NCBI GenBank assembly: GCA_900551645.1
Contig: URWP01000107.1
Coordinates: forward strand, 1-8,761
Direction of reading: 5' to 3'
Length of the DNA stretch: 8,761 nucleotides
Source: an uncultured Bacteroides sp.
GTDB taxonomy: Bacteria; Bacteroidota; Bacteroidia; Bacteroidales; Bacteroidaceae
The notes under the pieces are model-generated. The model had not been told where the DNA came from and ran no database searches. It was given only the letters and a program-made list of their open reading frames with translations. A program made the translations under genes and the position numbers. How positions within the stretch are numbered: position 1 is the stretch's first letter; every line of letters starts with the position of its first letter. Of the stretch, positions 1-7,369 are shown piece after piece.

Positions 1-1
1 T

Positions 2-119
2 ATTCAGAAGCCTATCGGAATTTCCGATTATGAATTAGTATAAGCCTTGCCTAAAGACTCCCGAGGTAGCCTGCTTACGATTAGAAATTGAGAAAGAACT
101 GGAATTTAACAGGAAATGA
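2..119 (+). pseudogene. Decayed 3' end of a DUF1016/YhcG-type PDDEXK nuclease gene
   Basis: Reading from base 2 gives IQKPIGISDYELV, then a TAA stop at 41-43, then ALPKDSRGSLLTI in the same frame. A change of frame near base 83-87 then gives IEKELEFNRK, ending at TGA 117-119. Put together this resembles the conserved C-terminal tail of DUF1016 proteins as I remember it: KPIG, then YxL, then ALP, then a GSLxTI segment and a final IEKEL-like helix. That family (YhcG, PDDEXK_nuclease C-terminal domain) is often found beside restriction or other defence genes. One stop and one frameshift in about 40 codons indicate a dead gene, unless they are sequencing errors. The 5' part lies outside the window, so the catalytic residues cannot be judged. 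The match is from memory of the family consensus, not from a search. Confidence 0.6.
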
Positions 120-157
120 ACAAAATATACAAAAACATTAAATCATATTACAATCTT

Positions 158-1516
158 ATGTTAAAAAAATTGTTACTTGCTTCATGCTTGATTGTTTCAA
201 TAAACATCCAGGCTCAGAATGCCGATGTACGAATCGGACAGCTTATCAATGAAAGTAATTGGTTTGAATTGGAACATGAGTTGAAAACAGCTCCTGCCGA
301 TTCCATATCGCCATTTTTACGGCAATTAGCTACTGCCATGGCGCATCATTATTTTAACCGACCGGACTCGGCATGTACCGTACTTGCTGATTTGCTGAAC
401 AATCATCAACAAGAGTTGGGAGATCAAACCATGAGTATGGTTATTCTGTTAAGTACTAATCTGGCAAGAATCGGGCATTACAATGATGCAGCCGATCTTC
501 TTCAGAATCTCTATGACCAACTGACCGCAATGAGAACTGATAGCACCCTAACTGAACCATATAAAGCTCAAGCACAGCAGTATCGTGCTCTGGCAGCATG
601 CGGTTCTTTTTATCAACCACTTCATGAATCGGATGAATACCATATTCCGATGGTTATTGATGATAATGATGGGCAACACTCCATTGAAATGGATGGAAGC
701 ATCAATGGAAAAGAAGGGCATTTTCTGTTTGATACAGGAGCCGGCGGAAACCTGATAACTCCCAAATTGGCAAAGGAATATGGATTGCGTTCTTTGGATA
801 CTGACATTACAGTGGCAGGTGTTGGAGGCCTGAAAGAAGGTGGCTATGCCATTGCAGACACGTTGCGTATCGGCGGGTTGACTTGGCTGAATGTGCCTTT
901 TGCTGTAATTGATACCCAAACAGGCCATGAAGAAGCCGATAAATATAATGAAAAATTTCAGCTTCCCCCTGTTATCGGACTTCCTGTCATGTTTTGTATG
1001 CAAGAGATTCTGTTGGACTTTGCACACCGAGAACTTGTTGTCCCGGCTATACCAACCCGGAATCCGTTTGCTAAAAGCAACCTTTTACGTACTGATACAG
1101 AAGGATTACAGTTAAAAACGACCGACGAAACCGGGAATCATGTCTATTTCCATTTTGATACAGGCTGTTACTACACTTATATGCAGCCTACCTGGTACAA
1201 CCGTCACAAAAAAGAAGTGGATTCAGCCGGTGTACCCGATTCACTCCGTATGGCAGGAATTGGGGGAGTATCAATTACTCGCACTTATAAGTTGCCGCAT
1301 ATGAAAATTCGTATAGGAAATGGCACAACAATGATTGATTCAGTCAATGTGAATACAGGTATTGATTTGCATACTAGACAACTGAAGACAACCTCTTTTT
1401 CCGATGGCGCAGAAGACGGTGTGATCGGCTTAAATGCACTGGAAAAGTTCTCCAAAGTGATTATCAACTTAAAGGATATGTATTTGGAAGCTATTCCATT
1501 TACAGAGAAACAGTAA
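158..1516 (+). CDS. Secreted retropepsin-like aspartic peptidase with two DTG lobes
   Basis: I start the gene at the ATG at 158 because it opens a compact signal peptide (MLKKLLLASCLIVSINIQAQ). An in-frame ATG at 116 would add 14 residues but overlaps the stop of the preceding pseudogene; it has a slightly better ribosome site, so it is not excluded. Numbered from 158 (452 residues), residues 20-150 are helical and TPR-like. Two retropepsin-like lobes follow: FDTGAGG with Asp192, and FDTGCYY with Asp334. Each lobe is closed by a hydrophobic-hydrophobic-Gly motif, VIGL at 272-275 and VIGL at 422-425. Aspartic peptidases need two such aspartates. Retroviral enzymes obtain them by dimerising, whereas this chain carries both, as pepsin does. 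The expected location is periplasm or cell envelope; the substrate is unknown. The second motif has Cys in place of the usual Ala/Ser after DTG, so activity of that lobe is less certain. The gene stands alone and ends at a hairpin terminator. Confidence 0.85.
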   Translation: MLKKLLLASCLIVSINIQAQNADVRIGQLINESNWFELEHELKTAPADSISPFLRQLATAMAHHYFNRPDSACTVLADLLNNHQQELGDQTMSMVILLSTNLARIGHYNDAADLLQNLYDQLTAMRTDSTLTEPYKAQAQQYRALAACGSFYQPLHESDEYHIPMVIDDNDGQHSIEMDGSINGKEGHFLFDTGAGGNLITPKLAKEYGLRSLDTDITVAGVGGLKEGGYAIADTLRIGGLTWLNVPFAVIDTQTGHEEADKYNEKFQLPPVIGLPVMFCMQEILLDFAHRELVVPAIPTRNPFAKSNLLRTDTEGLQLKTTDETGNHVYFHFDTGCYYTYMQPTWYNRHKKEVDSAGVPDSLRMAGIGGVSITRTYKLPHMKIRIGNGTTMIDSVNVNTGIDLHTRQLKTTSFSDGAEDGVIGLNALEKFSKVIINLKDMYLEAIPFTEKQ

Positions 1517-1540
1517 ACACATTATATTCAATAGAATTTA

Positions 1541-1587
1541 AAGGAGAACCTGACGGTAATGTACCGAACGATTCTCCCTTTTCTTTT
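1541..1587 (+). terminator. Rho-independent terminator of the peptidase gene
   Basis: GGAGAA at 1543-1548 pairs with TTCTCC at 1572-1577. An inner stem GGTA/TACC (1555-1558 and 1562-1565) closes on a 3-base loop. The hairpin is followed by a pyrimidine tract, CTTTTCTTTT (1578-1587). It lies 25 bp after the peptidase stop codon and points in the same direction. The opposite strand has a much poorer U tract, so it is probably one-directional. Confidence 0.65.
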
Positions 1588-1672
1588 ACTCTTCAAAAAA
1601 ACAGCAGATATTCCACCTTGCTTCTCCACTCGATGCCCGGAACTACTTTACCTTTATGTATTAATAATGTAA

Positions 1673-1882
1673 GCAAAATATGCTAACTTTGCTATCGGCA
1701 TAAACAACGAACTAAAACAAGAAGTGGAATATCGGATACAAATTGCATTGAAAAAGAAGAAACTGCCCAGATTGTTACCCAAAGTAAGTTAAGAATTAAT
1801 AAAAGCGTTAAATCTTCACCCTTTAGAATGTACCATTAAAAACAACGATCATATTTCCGACTTATTACTTGTAAAACATTGA
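1673..1882 (+). pseudogene. Interrupted small reading frame, possible gene remnant
   Basis: One frame stays coding-like across 70 codons apart from a single TAA at 1790-1792. Before the stop it reads NNELKQEVEYRIQ and KKKKLPRLLPKVS; after it, ELIKALNLHPLEC and NNDHISDLLLVKH, with a final TGA at 1880-1882. No ATG opens the frame; ATA at 1700-1702, just after the predicted transcription start, could be a mutated start codon. The residue composition looks like a real helical protein rather than random translation, but I do not recognise a family. It could equally be chance in AT-rich DNA. Confidence 0.2.
1684..1691 (+). promoter_or_regulatory. Possible -7 promoter box (TAACTTTG)
   Basis: TAACTTTG matches the Bacteroidota -7 consensus TAnnTTTG exactly and is followed by C, as is common in these promoters. 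There is no TTTG at the expected distance upstream (about 1659-1664 reads as an AT-rich TATTAA), so only half of the signal is present. If used, the transcript would start near 1698 and run into the interrupted frame described at 1673-1882. Confidence 0.3.
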
Positions 1883-1896
1883 GTAATAATCGGTTG

Positions 1897-1916
1897 TAAA
1901 TACTGCTCTGTATTTA
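1897..1916. repeat. Perfect 7-bp hairpin, TAAATAC/GTATTTA
   Basis: TAAATAC at 1897-1903 and GTATTTA at 1910-1916 are perfectly complementary around a 6-base loop, and the stem can be extended by three more pairs if G-U wobbles are allowed. A second palindrome, AATAAC-A-GTTATT, follows at 1921-1933. No U tract follows either one, so they are not standard terminators. Confidence 0.4.
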
Positions 1917-1999
1917 TAGGAATAACAGTTATTACAACTACCTCGATGGCATTGTAACTTTCTGCAAATTATTCCATCTCAGTCTAAAAACAGAACACT

Positions 2000-2025
2000 T
2001 CAGAAAATCAGTTGGAGTTTTCTGA
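2000..2025. repeat. 8-bp inverted repeat TCAGAAAA/TTTTCTGA
   Basis: TCAGAAAA at 2000-2007 pairs perfectly with TTTTCTGA at 2018-2025 around a 10-base loop. It has no U-rich tail. It may be a structural element of an untranslated RNA or an operator-like palindrome; nothing nearby decides between these. Confidence 0.4.
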
Positions 2026-2070
2026 GCTATTGGAGCTACATAATATACATATCTGACAGGTATTCAACTA

Positions 2071-2129
2071 AAAAAAGGTCAGTTCCTTCGTAGTAACAAT
2101 CTCTGCTTATCGGGTGGAAACTGACCTTT
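2071..2129 (-). terminator. Strong leftward rho-independent terminator
   Basis: On the minus strand AAAGGTCAGTTTCC pairs with GGAACTGACC followed by seven Ts (plus-strand arms 2074-2086 and 2117-2129, with one bulged base). The stem is about 13 bp, with a roughly 29-base loop. It lies 20 bp beyond the stop of the DUF4251 gene and faces it correctly. It is the best candidate for the end of the leftward transcript, possibly including read-through from the efflux operon. Confidence 0.75.
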
Positions 2130-2148
2130 GCACAAATTATATAAGGAA

Positions 2149-2727
2149 TTAGAATGAAGTCCCCTGAAATACTGTAGAATATGCTTTAGGTATCAGGTAA
2201 CCACTAAGGGTTATCCTATTTGAACTGAAATTCGGATTAACAGTTACCGTTGCCCGGTGACTGCCTTTCAGTAATGATATGGATATACTGGCAGAGATAC
2301 CAGTTCCCATAACATTCATAGAAAAAGTAATATTTCCTTTCTTATCCGTCTGTATTTTAATGTTTGAAGCTCTTCCTTCCAAAGTAATACCTCCCACACC
2401 ATTCGGACCTCCATTATTGAACGGAGCAATCTGAACGACAGCCTGATCATCTGAAAGTGAAATAAAATTGGTGTTCGAAGTAACATAAGCCGTCTCACCA
2501 TGCTTGAAAATCAACTTGTCTGCTTCTACTACAAAATCCAGTTTTTCCAAACTGTTCACAGCTTCAACATAATGGATGAAATCCTGTATTTCTTCCATCT
2601 TTTTCTGCTCTTCCCGCTCTTGAGCAGCTTTTTGCTCAGCTTGTGTATAAATTCTCTTTTCTGTGGTTTGCGCTTGGCCTGCCACAAACGTTAGCAGGAC
2701 CAAAATCAATAATGCTAATCGTTTCAT
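2149..2727 (-). CDS. Secreted DUF4251 family protein
   Basis: This is a 192-residue protein of unknown function that matches DUF4251, a family common in Bacteroidales. It begins with a signal peptide (MKRLALLILVLLTFVAGQAQ) that is probably cut after residue 19, followed by a short charged Lys/Glu-rich helix (about 28-50). The remainder is a beta-rich domain whose landmarks I recognise from the family: FVVEADKLIFKHG, TNFISL, the GGPNGVGGITLEG turn, and the C-terminal ITLSGYLIP segment. There is no lipobox, so it is expected to be a soluble periplasmic or exported protein. It lies 120 bp downstream of the efflux operon on the same strand, with no clear promoter of its own in the gap, so co-transcription is possible. 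A strong terminator follows. The family assignment is confident; the molecular role is unknown. Confidence 0.85.
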   Translation of the reverse strand: MKRLALLILVLLTFVAGQAQTTEKRIYTQAEQKAAQEREEQKKMEEIQDFIHYVEAVNSLEKLDFVVEADKLIFKHGETAYVTSNTNFISLSDDQAVVQIAPFNNGGPNGVGGITLEGRASNIKIQTDKKGNITFSMNVMGTGISASISISLLKGSHRATVTVNPNFSSNRITLSGYLIPKAYSTVFQGTSF

Positions 2728-2779
2728 ATATTAAAATTATTAGAAAATAAGTCTTTTAATAAAATAAGAGAATCGGTCC

Positions 2780-2827
2780 TTTAAACAGGAGAACACAAAA
2801 ACATGATTTTCTTCTTATGTCCTCCTG
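2780..2827 (-). terminator. Weak hairpin after the efflux operon
   Basis: On the minus strand CAGGAG (2827-2822) pairs with CTCCTG (2791-2786), and part of the stem can extend inward (ACA with TGT). Only three Ts follow, so termination would be inefficient. It lies 20 bp beyond the stop of the outer-membrane channel gene. It may act as a partial terminator or an RNA-end stabiliser that lets some transcripts continue into the DUF4251 gene. Confidence 0.3.
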
Positions 2828-2847
2828 CATGAAGTCTATGCGTCAAA

Positions 2848-4227
2848 TCATTCAGATCCTCCACCCAATGCCTGGTACAGGTTAATGACTGCCTGACACT
2901 GAGTAAAGCTATCTGAAACCACATTCAACTGTGCATTCAACAAGGACTGTCGGGCTGTAAGCAGTTCCAGATAAGTAGCGTTACCTGTACGATATAAAGC
3001 TTCGGATGTCTGCACGGTACGTTCCAGTTCTTTACATTGTTTCTGATGACTGTCCAGACTTCTTCGAATTGATTCGGTAGCATAGAGAGCATCGTTCACT
3101 TCTTGCCCAGCATCCAATAGAGCCTGTCTGTAATTCAGCAAGGCTATTTGTTCCTCATCTTTGGATACCCGAAGATTGGAAATCAGCTTTCCGCGATTGA
3201 AAATAGGTTGTGTAAGTGATGCAACAGCTGAAAGAATCCAATCTCCAGGATTGGTCACTGCTTGACCAAGAGAATTTGTCCATCCGGCACTTCCACTTAA
3301 AGTCAGACTCGGATAAAATGCAGAACGTGCCTGATTAGTCGTGTAATAAGCATTGGCCAATGTCATTTCAGCTTGTACAATATCCGGACGTCGAGACAGC
3401 AGACGCAAAGGAACGCCAATACTGAATGTTTCCGGAAATTGTTGTTCACTCAGACTATTTCGTTCTAAGCTACGCGAAGTCATTCCCAACAAAGTACAAA
3501 GAGAATTTTCTGTTTCCCGTTGTTGGCGGATCAAATCATTATGAGTAGCTTCCAATTCATACAGGCTGGCTCGAGCTTGTGTTATGGCATTTTCTGTCTC
3601 TTCACCCACTTTCATCCGTGCCTCCATGGTCCGCACCTGCTCTTTCCAGACTTCCAAAGTAGCCAAACTGATATTTATCTGTTCATCCAGCATCAACAGA
3701 GAATAGTAAGTATTGGCTATACTTGCAATCAACTCTGAACGAACAGCCTGTTGATAAGCCTGTTGCTGCAATAAGGTAGCTTGAGTACCTTTCTTGGCAT
3801 TCCGAAGATTACCGAAAAGATCGACCTCCCAACTAGCCTGTATAGGAAGTTCGTAAGTTTTCACTGTTTTGCTCCCAGCAGTACTGGTCAGCGTACCTTG
3901 TGGAGAAAGCGTCAGTGAAGGCAGGAAAGAAAGCCGCGCTTCCCTCAGTTGTGCCTTAGCTTGATCTACCCGTAGGAATGCAGTCTGCATATCAGTGTTA
4001 TGTTCAAGACCATAATTGATGTAATTCTGCAACAACGGATCTTTAAATATTTCCTGCCAAGGAAGATCACCTAACGATAAACTGTCAGTTCCCTGAAAGT
4101 TGTTCTCTTCACGAAACAGACTGTCGGTCGGTAGGTTTTCCGGACGTTGGTAATTCCGGTAGATGTGGCAACTGCTAAGCAGTACCACATTCATACATAT
4201 AATTAATAGATTGGTTATTCTTCTCAT
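2848..4227 (-). CDS. Outer-membrane efflux lipoprotein, TolC/OprM (NodT) type
   Basis: This 459-residue protein is the outer-membrane channel of the tripartite pump. It has a lipoprotein signal with lipobox LSSC and acylated Cys20, then two outer-membrane-efflux (OEP) repeats of helices and beta strands. Typical signatures are PWQEIFKDPLLQNYINYGLEHN (split as PWQEIFKDP and LLQNYINYGLEHN) near the start and the SRRPDIVQAE motif near residues 278-288. The latter is followed by ANAYYTTNQARSAFYPSLTL, and a late LELLTARQSLLNAQ repeat closes the second half. The length is normal for the family (about 460). Trimers form a beta barrel and a periplasmic tunnel that receives substrate from the pump. 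Its ATG overlaps the pump gene's stop by 4 bp (ATGA), which points to translational coupling. The start is fixed by this overlap and the lipobox spacing. Confidence 0.95.
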   Translation of the reverse strand: MRRITNLLIICMNVVLLSSCHIYRNYQRPENLPTDSLFREENNFQGTDSLSLGDLPWQEIFKDPLLQNYINYGLEHNTDMQTAFLRVDQAKAQLREARLSFLPSLTLSPQGTLTSTAGSKTVKTYELPIQASWEVDLFGNLRNAKKGTQATLLQQQAYQQAVRSELIASIANTYYSLLMLDEQINISLATLEVWKEQVRTMEARMKVGEETENAITQARASLYELEATHNDLIRQQRETENSLCTLLGMTSRSLERNSLSEQQFPETFSIGVPLRLLSRRPDIVQAEMTLANAYYTTNQARSAFYPSLTLSGSAGWTNSLGQAVTNPGDWILSAVASLTQPIFNRGKLISNLRVSKDEEQIALLNYRQALLDAGQEVNDALYATESIRRSLDSHQKQCKELERTVQTSEALYRTGNATYLELLTARQSLLNAQLNVVSDSFTQCQAVINLYQALGGGSE

Positions 4228-7200
4228 AATTTTCTGTCTTCTTTTCGTTTACCCATTACCCGTTCCTCAATGTATTGGAAAGTTATGAAAAAAGCAGGTG
4301 TAACAAACAGTAGAGCAATGGTTCCAATAATCATACCTCCTACAGCACCCACACCAAGTGAAGTATTTCCGTTAGCTCCTACACCCGAAGCGAACATTAG
4401 TGGGAGCAAACCGAATATCATGGTCAATGCAGTCATCAGAATCGGACGAAGACGAACACCGGCTGCAGAAATATTAGCGGCTTGGGTGAGTGACATACCT
4501 TCTTTACGCCGTTCTGTAGCGTATTCAGTCAACAGAATAGCTGTCTTCGACAATAATCCAATCAGCATAATAAGTCCAGTCTGCAAATAGATATTGTTTT
4601 CAATACCCCATAACCTGGCAAAAAGGAAACTTCCCATCAATCCGAACGGAACAGAAAGAATAACTGCCATCGGTATGAATAGACTTTCATACAATGCACA
4701 AAGAATCAAGTAAATAAACAATATACATACACCATAAATGATAACTGTATCGTGCGAATTAGCCATCTGTTCTTCCTCACGCGTCATACCAGAAAACTCA
4801 TAACCATAACCAGTCGGCAAGGTTTGTGAAGCCACTTCCTTCACAGCATTGATAACATCACCAGAACTGTATCCACCAGCCGGCATCCCTTGAATATTGA
4901 TGGAAGAGAACATGTTGAACCGAGTCAGTGATTCTGCTCCATATGTTTTGGTCAGCTTTACAAACTGACTGACCGGAGCCATGCCACCGGAAGTCTTTAC
5001 AAAAATATTGTCGAGCGATTGCATACTTTTCCGATCATCCGACGGAGCCTGGATGATGACACGGTACAGCTTGGTAAAGCGGTTAAAATTGGAAGCGTAG
5101 ATACTTCCGTAATAGCCTGAAAGCACAGATAGAACGGCTTCGGTTGTAGTACCTGCACGCTGACACTGTGCTTCGTCTACATCCACTTGATATTGAGGAA
5201 AATTCGCACTGAAAGATGTATAAGCTATCTGTACTTCAGGCCGCTTGTTCAATTCTTCCAGAAAATTAGTAGTCACCTTACTGAGTTCATCGATACCTTT
5301 TCCGGAACGGTCCTGCAAGTAAAGTTCGAAACTATTACCCGTTCCATAACCAGAAATCATCGGAGGTGAGAAAACGAACAAATTACAGTTCTTGATATAA
5401 GATGTACGTCGATAAATTTCATTGGATATAGCTTCTACGCTGTTTTCTTTTCCTTGTCGCTCGTCCCAATGTTTCAGCTTAACAATAAACATACCATGTG
5501 AAGCACCACTACCTGACCCCATACCGAAACCGGCTACTTTAGTAAAATTATCAACTTGTGGAATTTCCAATAATTCTTTTTCTACTTTATTCATGATACT
5601 TTCTGTTTCCGCCAAAGTACTTCCGGCCGGAGAATCCAAGCTGATAAAGATAGAACCGGTATCTTCCGATGGTACGAGACTGGTCTTGGTAGTACCCATA
5701 AAATAGAAAAGTAAACCAACAGAAAAAGCAAATGCAGTCCAGGCAAGCCATTTCCGTTTGATAAAGAATTTTGCACCACTTTTGTATTTCAAAACAATAC
5801 GTTTGAAAGCTGAATCGAAAGCTAAACGGAATCGGGTAGAAAACTCTGTTTTTTTACCATCCACCAGAATTTCATTAGGACGCAGAATCAAAGCACAAAG
5901 AGCAGGTGAAAGGGTCAAGGCATTGATGGCAGAAATACCGACAGCAACCGCCATGGTTATACCGAATTGAGTATAGAATACACCTGATGTTCCACCCATG
6001 AATGAAACAGGAACAAATACCGCCATAAATACCAATGTAGAGGTAACAATCGCAGATGAAATACCTGTCATGGCATCTATAGAAGCCTTATAAGGCGATT
6101 GATAACCTTCGTCAAAACGCACTTGAACAGCTTCCACTACGATAATGGCATCATCTACAATGGTACCGATAGCTAATACCAAAGCAAAAAGAGTCAACAG
6201 GTTAATGCTAAAACCTGCAACGTAAAGAGCCGCAAAGGTACCAATAAGGGAAACAAAGATACTGATGGTAGGAATAAGGGTAGAACGAGGATTCTGTAAG
6301 AAAACATACACTACAAGTACTACCAATACAATAGCTTCCAACAAAGTCTTGATTACTTCATCGATAGAAGCATCAAGAAAGTTCTTGGTACTCATCAACT
6401 CTACGATTTCCATATCCTCCGGTAGAGTCTCTTTCAATTCATCCAGGTATTTGTCTATTTCTGTAATGATTTCGTTCGCATTGGTTCCAGCCGTCTGATT
6501 AATCATACAGGTTGTTCCCGGAGCTCCGTTTACTGTTCCTGTATAAGAATAACTTTGCGCTCCCAGTTCCACTGTAGCTATATCCTTCAGTTTCAGAACC
6601 CGTCCGTCATCATAAGCCCGAATAACAATTTCTTCGAACTCCTGTTCTTTCTCCAATCTACCACGATACTTCAAAGTATATTGATATACATTCTTGGAAT
6701 CTTCACCGATAGAACCAGTAGAGGCCTCGATGTTCTGACTGGATAAGGCAGCTTCTATATCACTGGGTTCTAACTCATATTGTGCCATAACATCAGGCTT
6801 CAACCAGATACGCATGGCATAATCACCGCCCATAACATTTACCTCACCGACTCCTGATATACGTTGTATCTGAGGTTTAATATTAATACTAAGGTAATTG
6901 GTCAGGAAGTTTCTATCGTAAGTACCATTCGGACTATAAAGACCAAAAATTTTCAACATACTACTTTGACGCTTCATAGTAGTGACCCCCACTTTGGTCA
7001 CTTCGGCCGGTAACAGGGAAGTAGCTGTAGAAACCTTATTCTGCACATTTACAGCAGCCATATCCGGATCACTTCCTTGCTTGAAATAAACCGTAATTTC
7101 AGCACTACCTGTATTACTGGCTGTGGAAGTCATGTAAGTCATATTTTCTACACCATTAATAGCTTCTTCCAACGGTACAATAACACTTTTCTGTACCGCC

Positions 7201-7367
7201 TCAGCATTAGCACCACTATAAGTAGTAGACACACGGATAGTAGGTGGTGCAATGTCAGGATACTGTTCCACTGACAGGGCATAAAGTCCAATAAGTCCTG
7301 CCACCAGAATAACGACCGAAATTACAATAGACAGAATCGGCCGGGCAATAAAATGCTGCAGGTTCAT
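4224..7367 (-). CDS. RND multidrug efflux pump, AcrB/HAE1 family
   Basis: This 1047-residue inner-membrane transporter exports drugs or other amphiphiles using the proton gradient. The length matches AcrB (1049). It starts with the family hallmark (FIARPILSIVISVVI, then LSVEQYPDIAPP) and ends in a charged cytoplasmic tail. Residues of the proton relay are all present: Asp405 and Asp406 in TM4 (GTIVDDAIIVVE), Lys941 in TM10 (GLLSKTAILLTEYA) and Thr979 in TM11 (RPILMTALT). These correspond to AcrB D407, D408, K940 and T978. The periplasmic porter domains include a glycine-rich switch-loop region around 612-623 (AGFGMGSGSGASHGMF). I predict 12 membrane segments and a homotrimer. It is related to the BmeB-type pumps of Bacteroides; which substrate it carries cannot be told from sequence. 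It is the middle gene of the operon. No broken or missing key residues are seen. Confidence 0.97.
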   Translation of the reverse strand: MNLQHFIARPILSIVISVVILVAGLIGLYALSVEQYPDIAPPTIRVSTTYSGANAEAVQKSVIVPLEEAINGVENMTYMTSTASNTGSAEITVYFKQGSDPDMAAVNVQNKVSTATSLLPAEVTKVGVTTMKRQSSMLKIFGLYSPNGTYDRNFLTNYLSINIKPQIQRISGVGEVNVMGGDYAMRIWLKPDVMAQYELEPSDIEAALSSQNIEASTGSIGEDSKNVYQYTLKYRGRLEKEQEFEEIVIRAYDDGRVLKLKDIATVELGAQSYSYTGTVNGAPGTTCMINQTAGTNANEIITEIDKYLDELKETLPEDMEIVELMSTKNFLDASIDEVIKTLLEAIVLVVLVVYVFLQNPRSTLIPTISIFVSLIGTFAALYVAGFSINLLTLFALVLAIGTIVDDAIIVVEAVQVRFDEGYQSPYKASIDAMTGISSAIVTSTLVFMAVFVPVSFMGGTSGVFYTQFGITMAVAVGISAINALTLSPALCALILRPNEILVDGKKTEFSTRFRLAFDSAFKRIVLKYKSGAKFFIKRKWLAWTAFAFSVGLLFYFMGTTKTSLVPSEDTGSIFISLDSPAGSTLAETESIMNKVEKELLEIPQVDNFTKVAGFGMGSGSGASHGMFIVKLKHWDERQGKENSVEAISNEIYRRTSYIKNCNLFVFSPPMISGYGTGNSFELYLQDRSGKGIDELSKVTTNFLEELNKRPEVQIAYTSFSANFPQYQVDVDEAQCQRAGTTTEAVLSVLSGYYGSIYASNFNRFTKLYRVIIQAPSDDRKSMQSLDNIFVKTSGGMAPVSQFVKLTKTYGAESLTRFNMFSSINIQGMPAGGYSSGDVINAVKEVASQTLPTGYGYEFSGMTREEEQMANSHDTVIIYGVCILFIYLILCALYESLFIPMAVILSVPFGLMGSFLFARLWGIENNIYLQTGLIMLIGLLSKTAILLTEYATERRKEGMSLTQAANISAAGVRLRPILMTALTMIFGLLPLMFASGVGANGNTSLGVGAVGGMIIGTIALLFVTPAFFITFQYIEERVMGKRKEDRKL

Positions 7368-7369
7368 GA

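Larger units (their letters stand above)
1588..2070. other. Gene-poor gap between converging transcription units
   Basis: This stretch holds no intact gene, tRNA or recognisable insertion sequence. It is AT-rich and has stops in all frames. Within it I see a promoter-like box at 1684-1691, an interrupted coding-like frame at 1673-1882, a 10-bp inverted repeat (1607-1616 with 1724-1733), and small hairpins at 1897-1916, 1921-1933 and 2000-2025. The mixture fits decayed DNA left between two converging genes. A small RNA is possible but cannot be shown from sequence alone. Confidence 0.6.

Noticed and set aside
548..1027. A 159-codon open frame antisense to the peptidase gene
   Set aside because: It lies wholly opposite a gene with clear motifs, has poor residue composition (Cys, His, Ile-rich without domains) and no promoter or ribosome site.
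2024..2036. GAGCTA direct repeat
   Set aside because: It is only six bases, with no associated element, and is expected by chance in this much sequence.
4270..6498. Several 60-106 codon rightward frames inside the RND pump gene
   Set aside because: They are opposite-strand shadows of a conserved pump sequence and show no family features.
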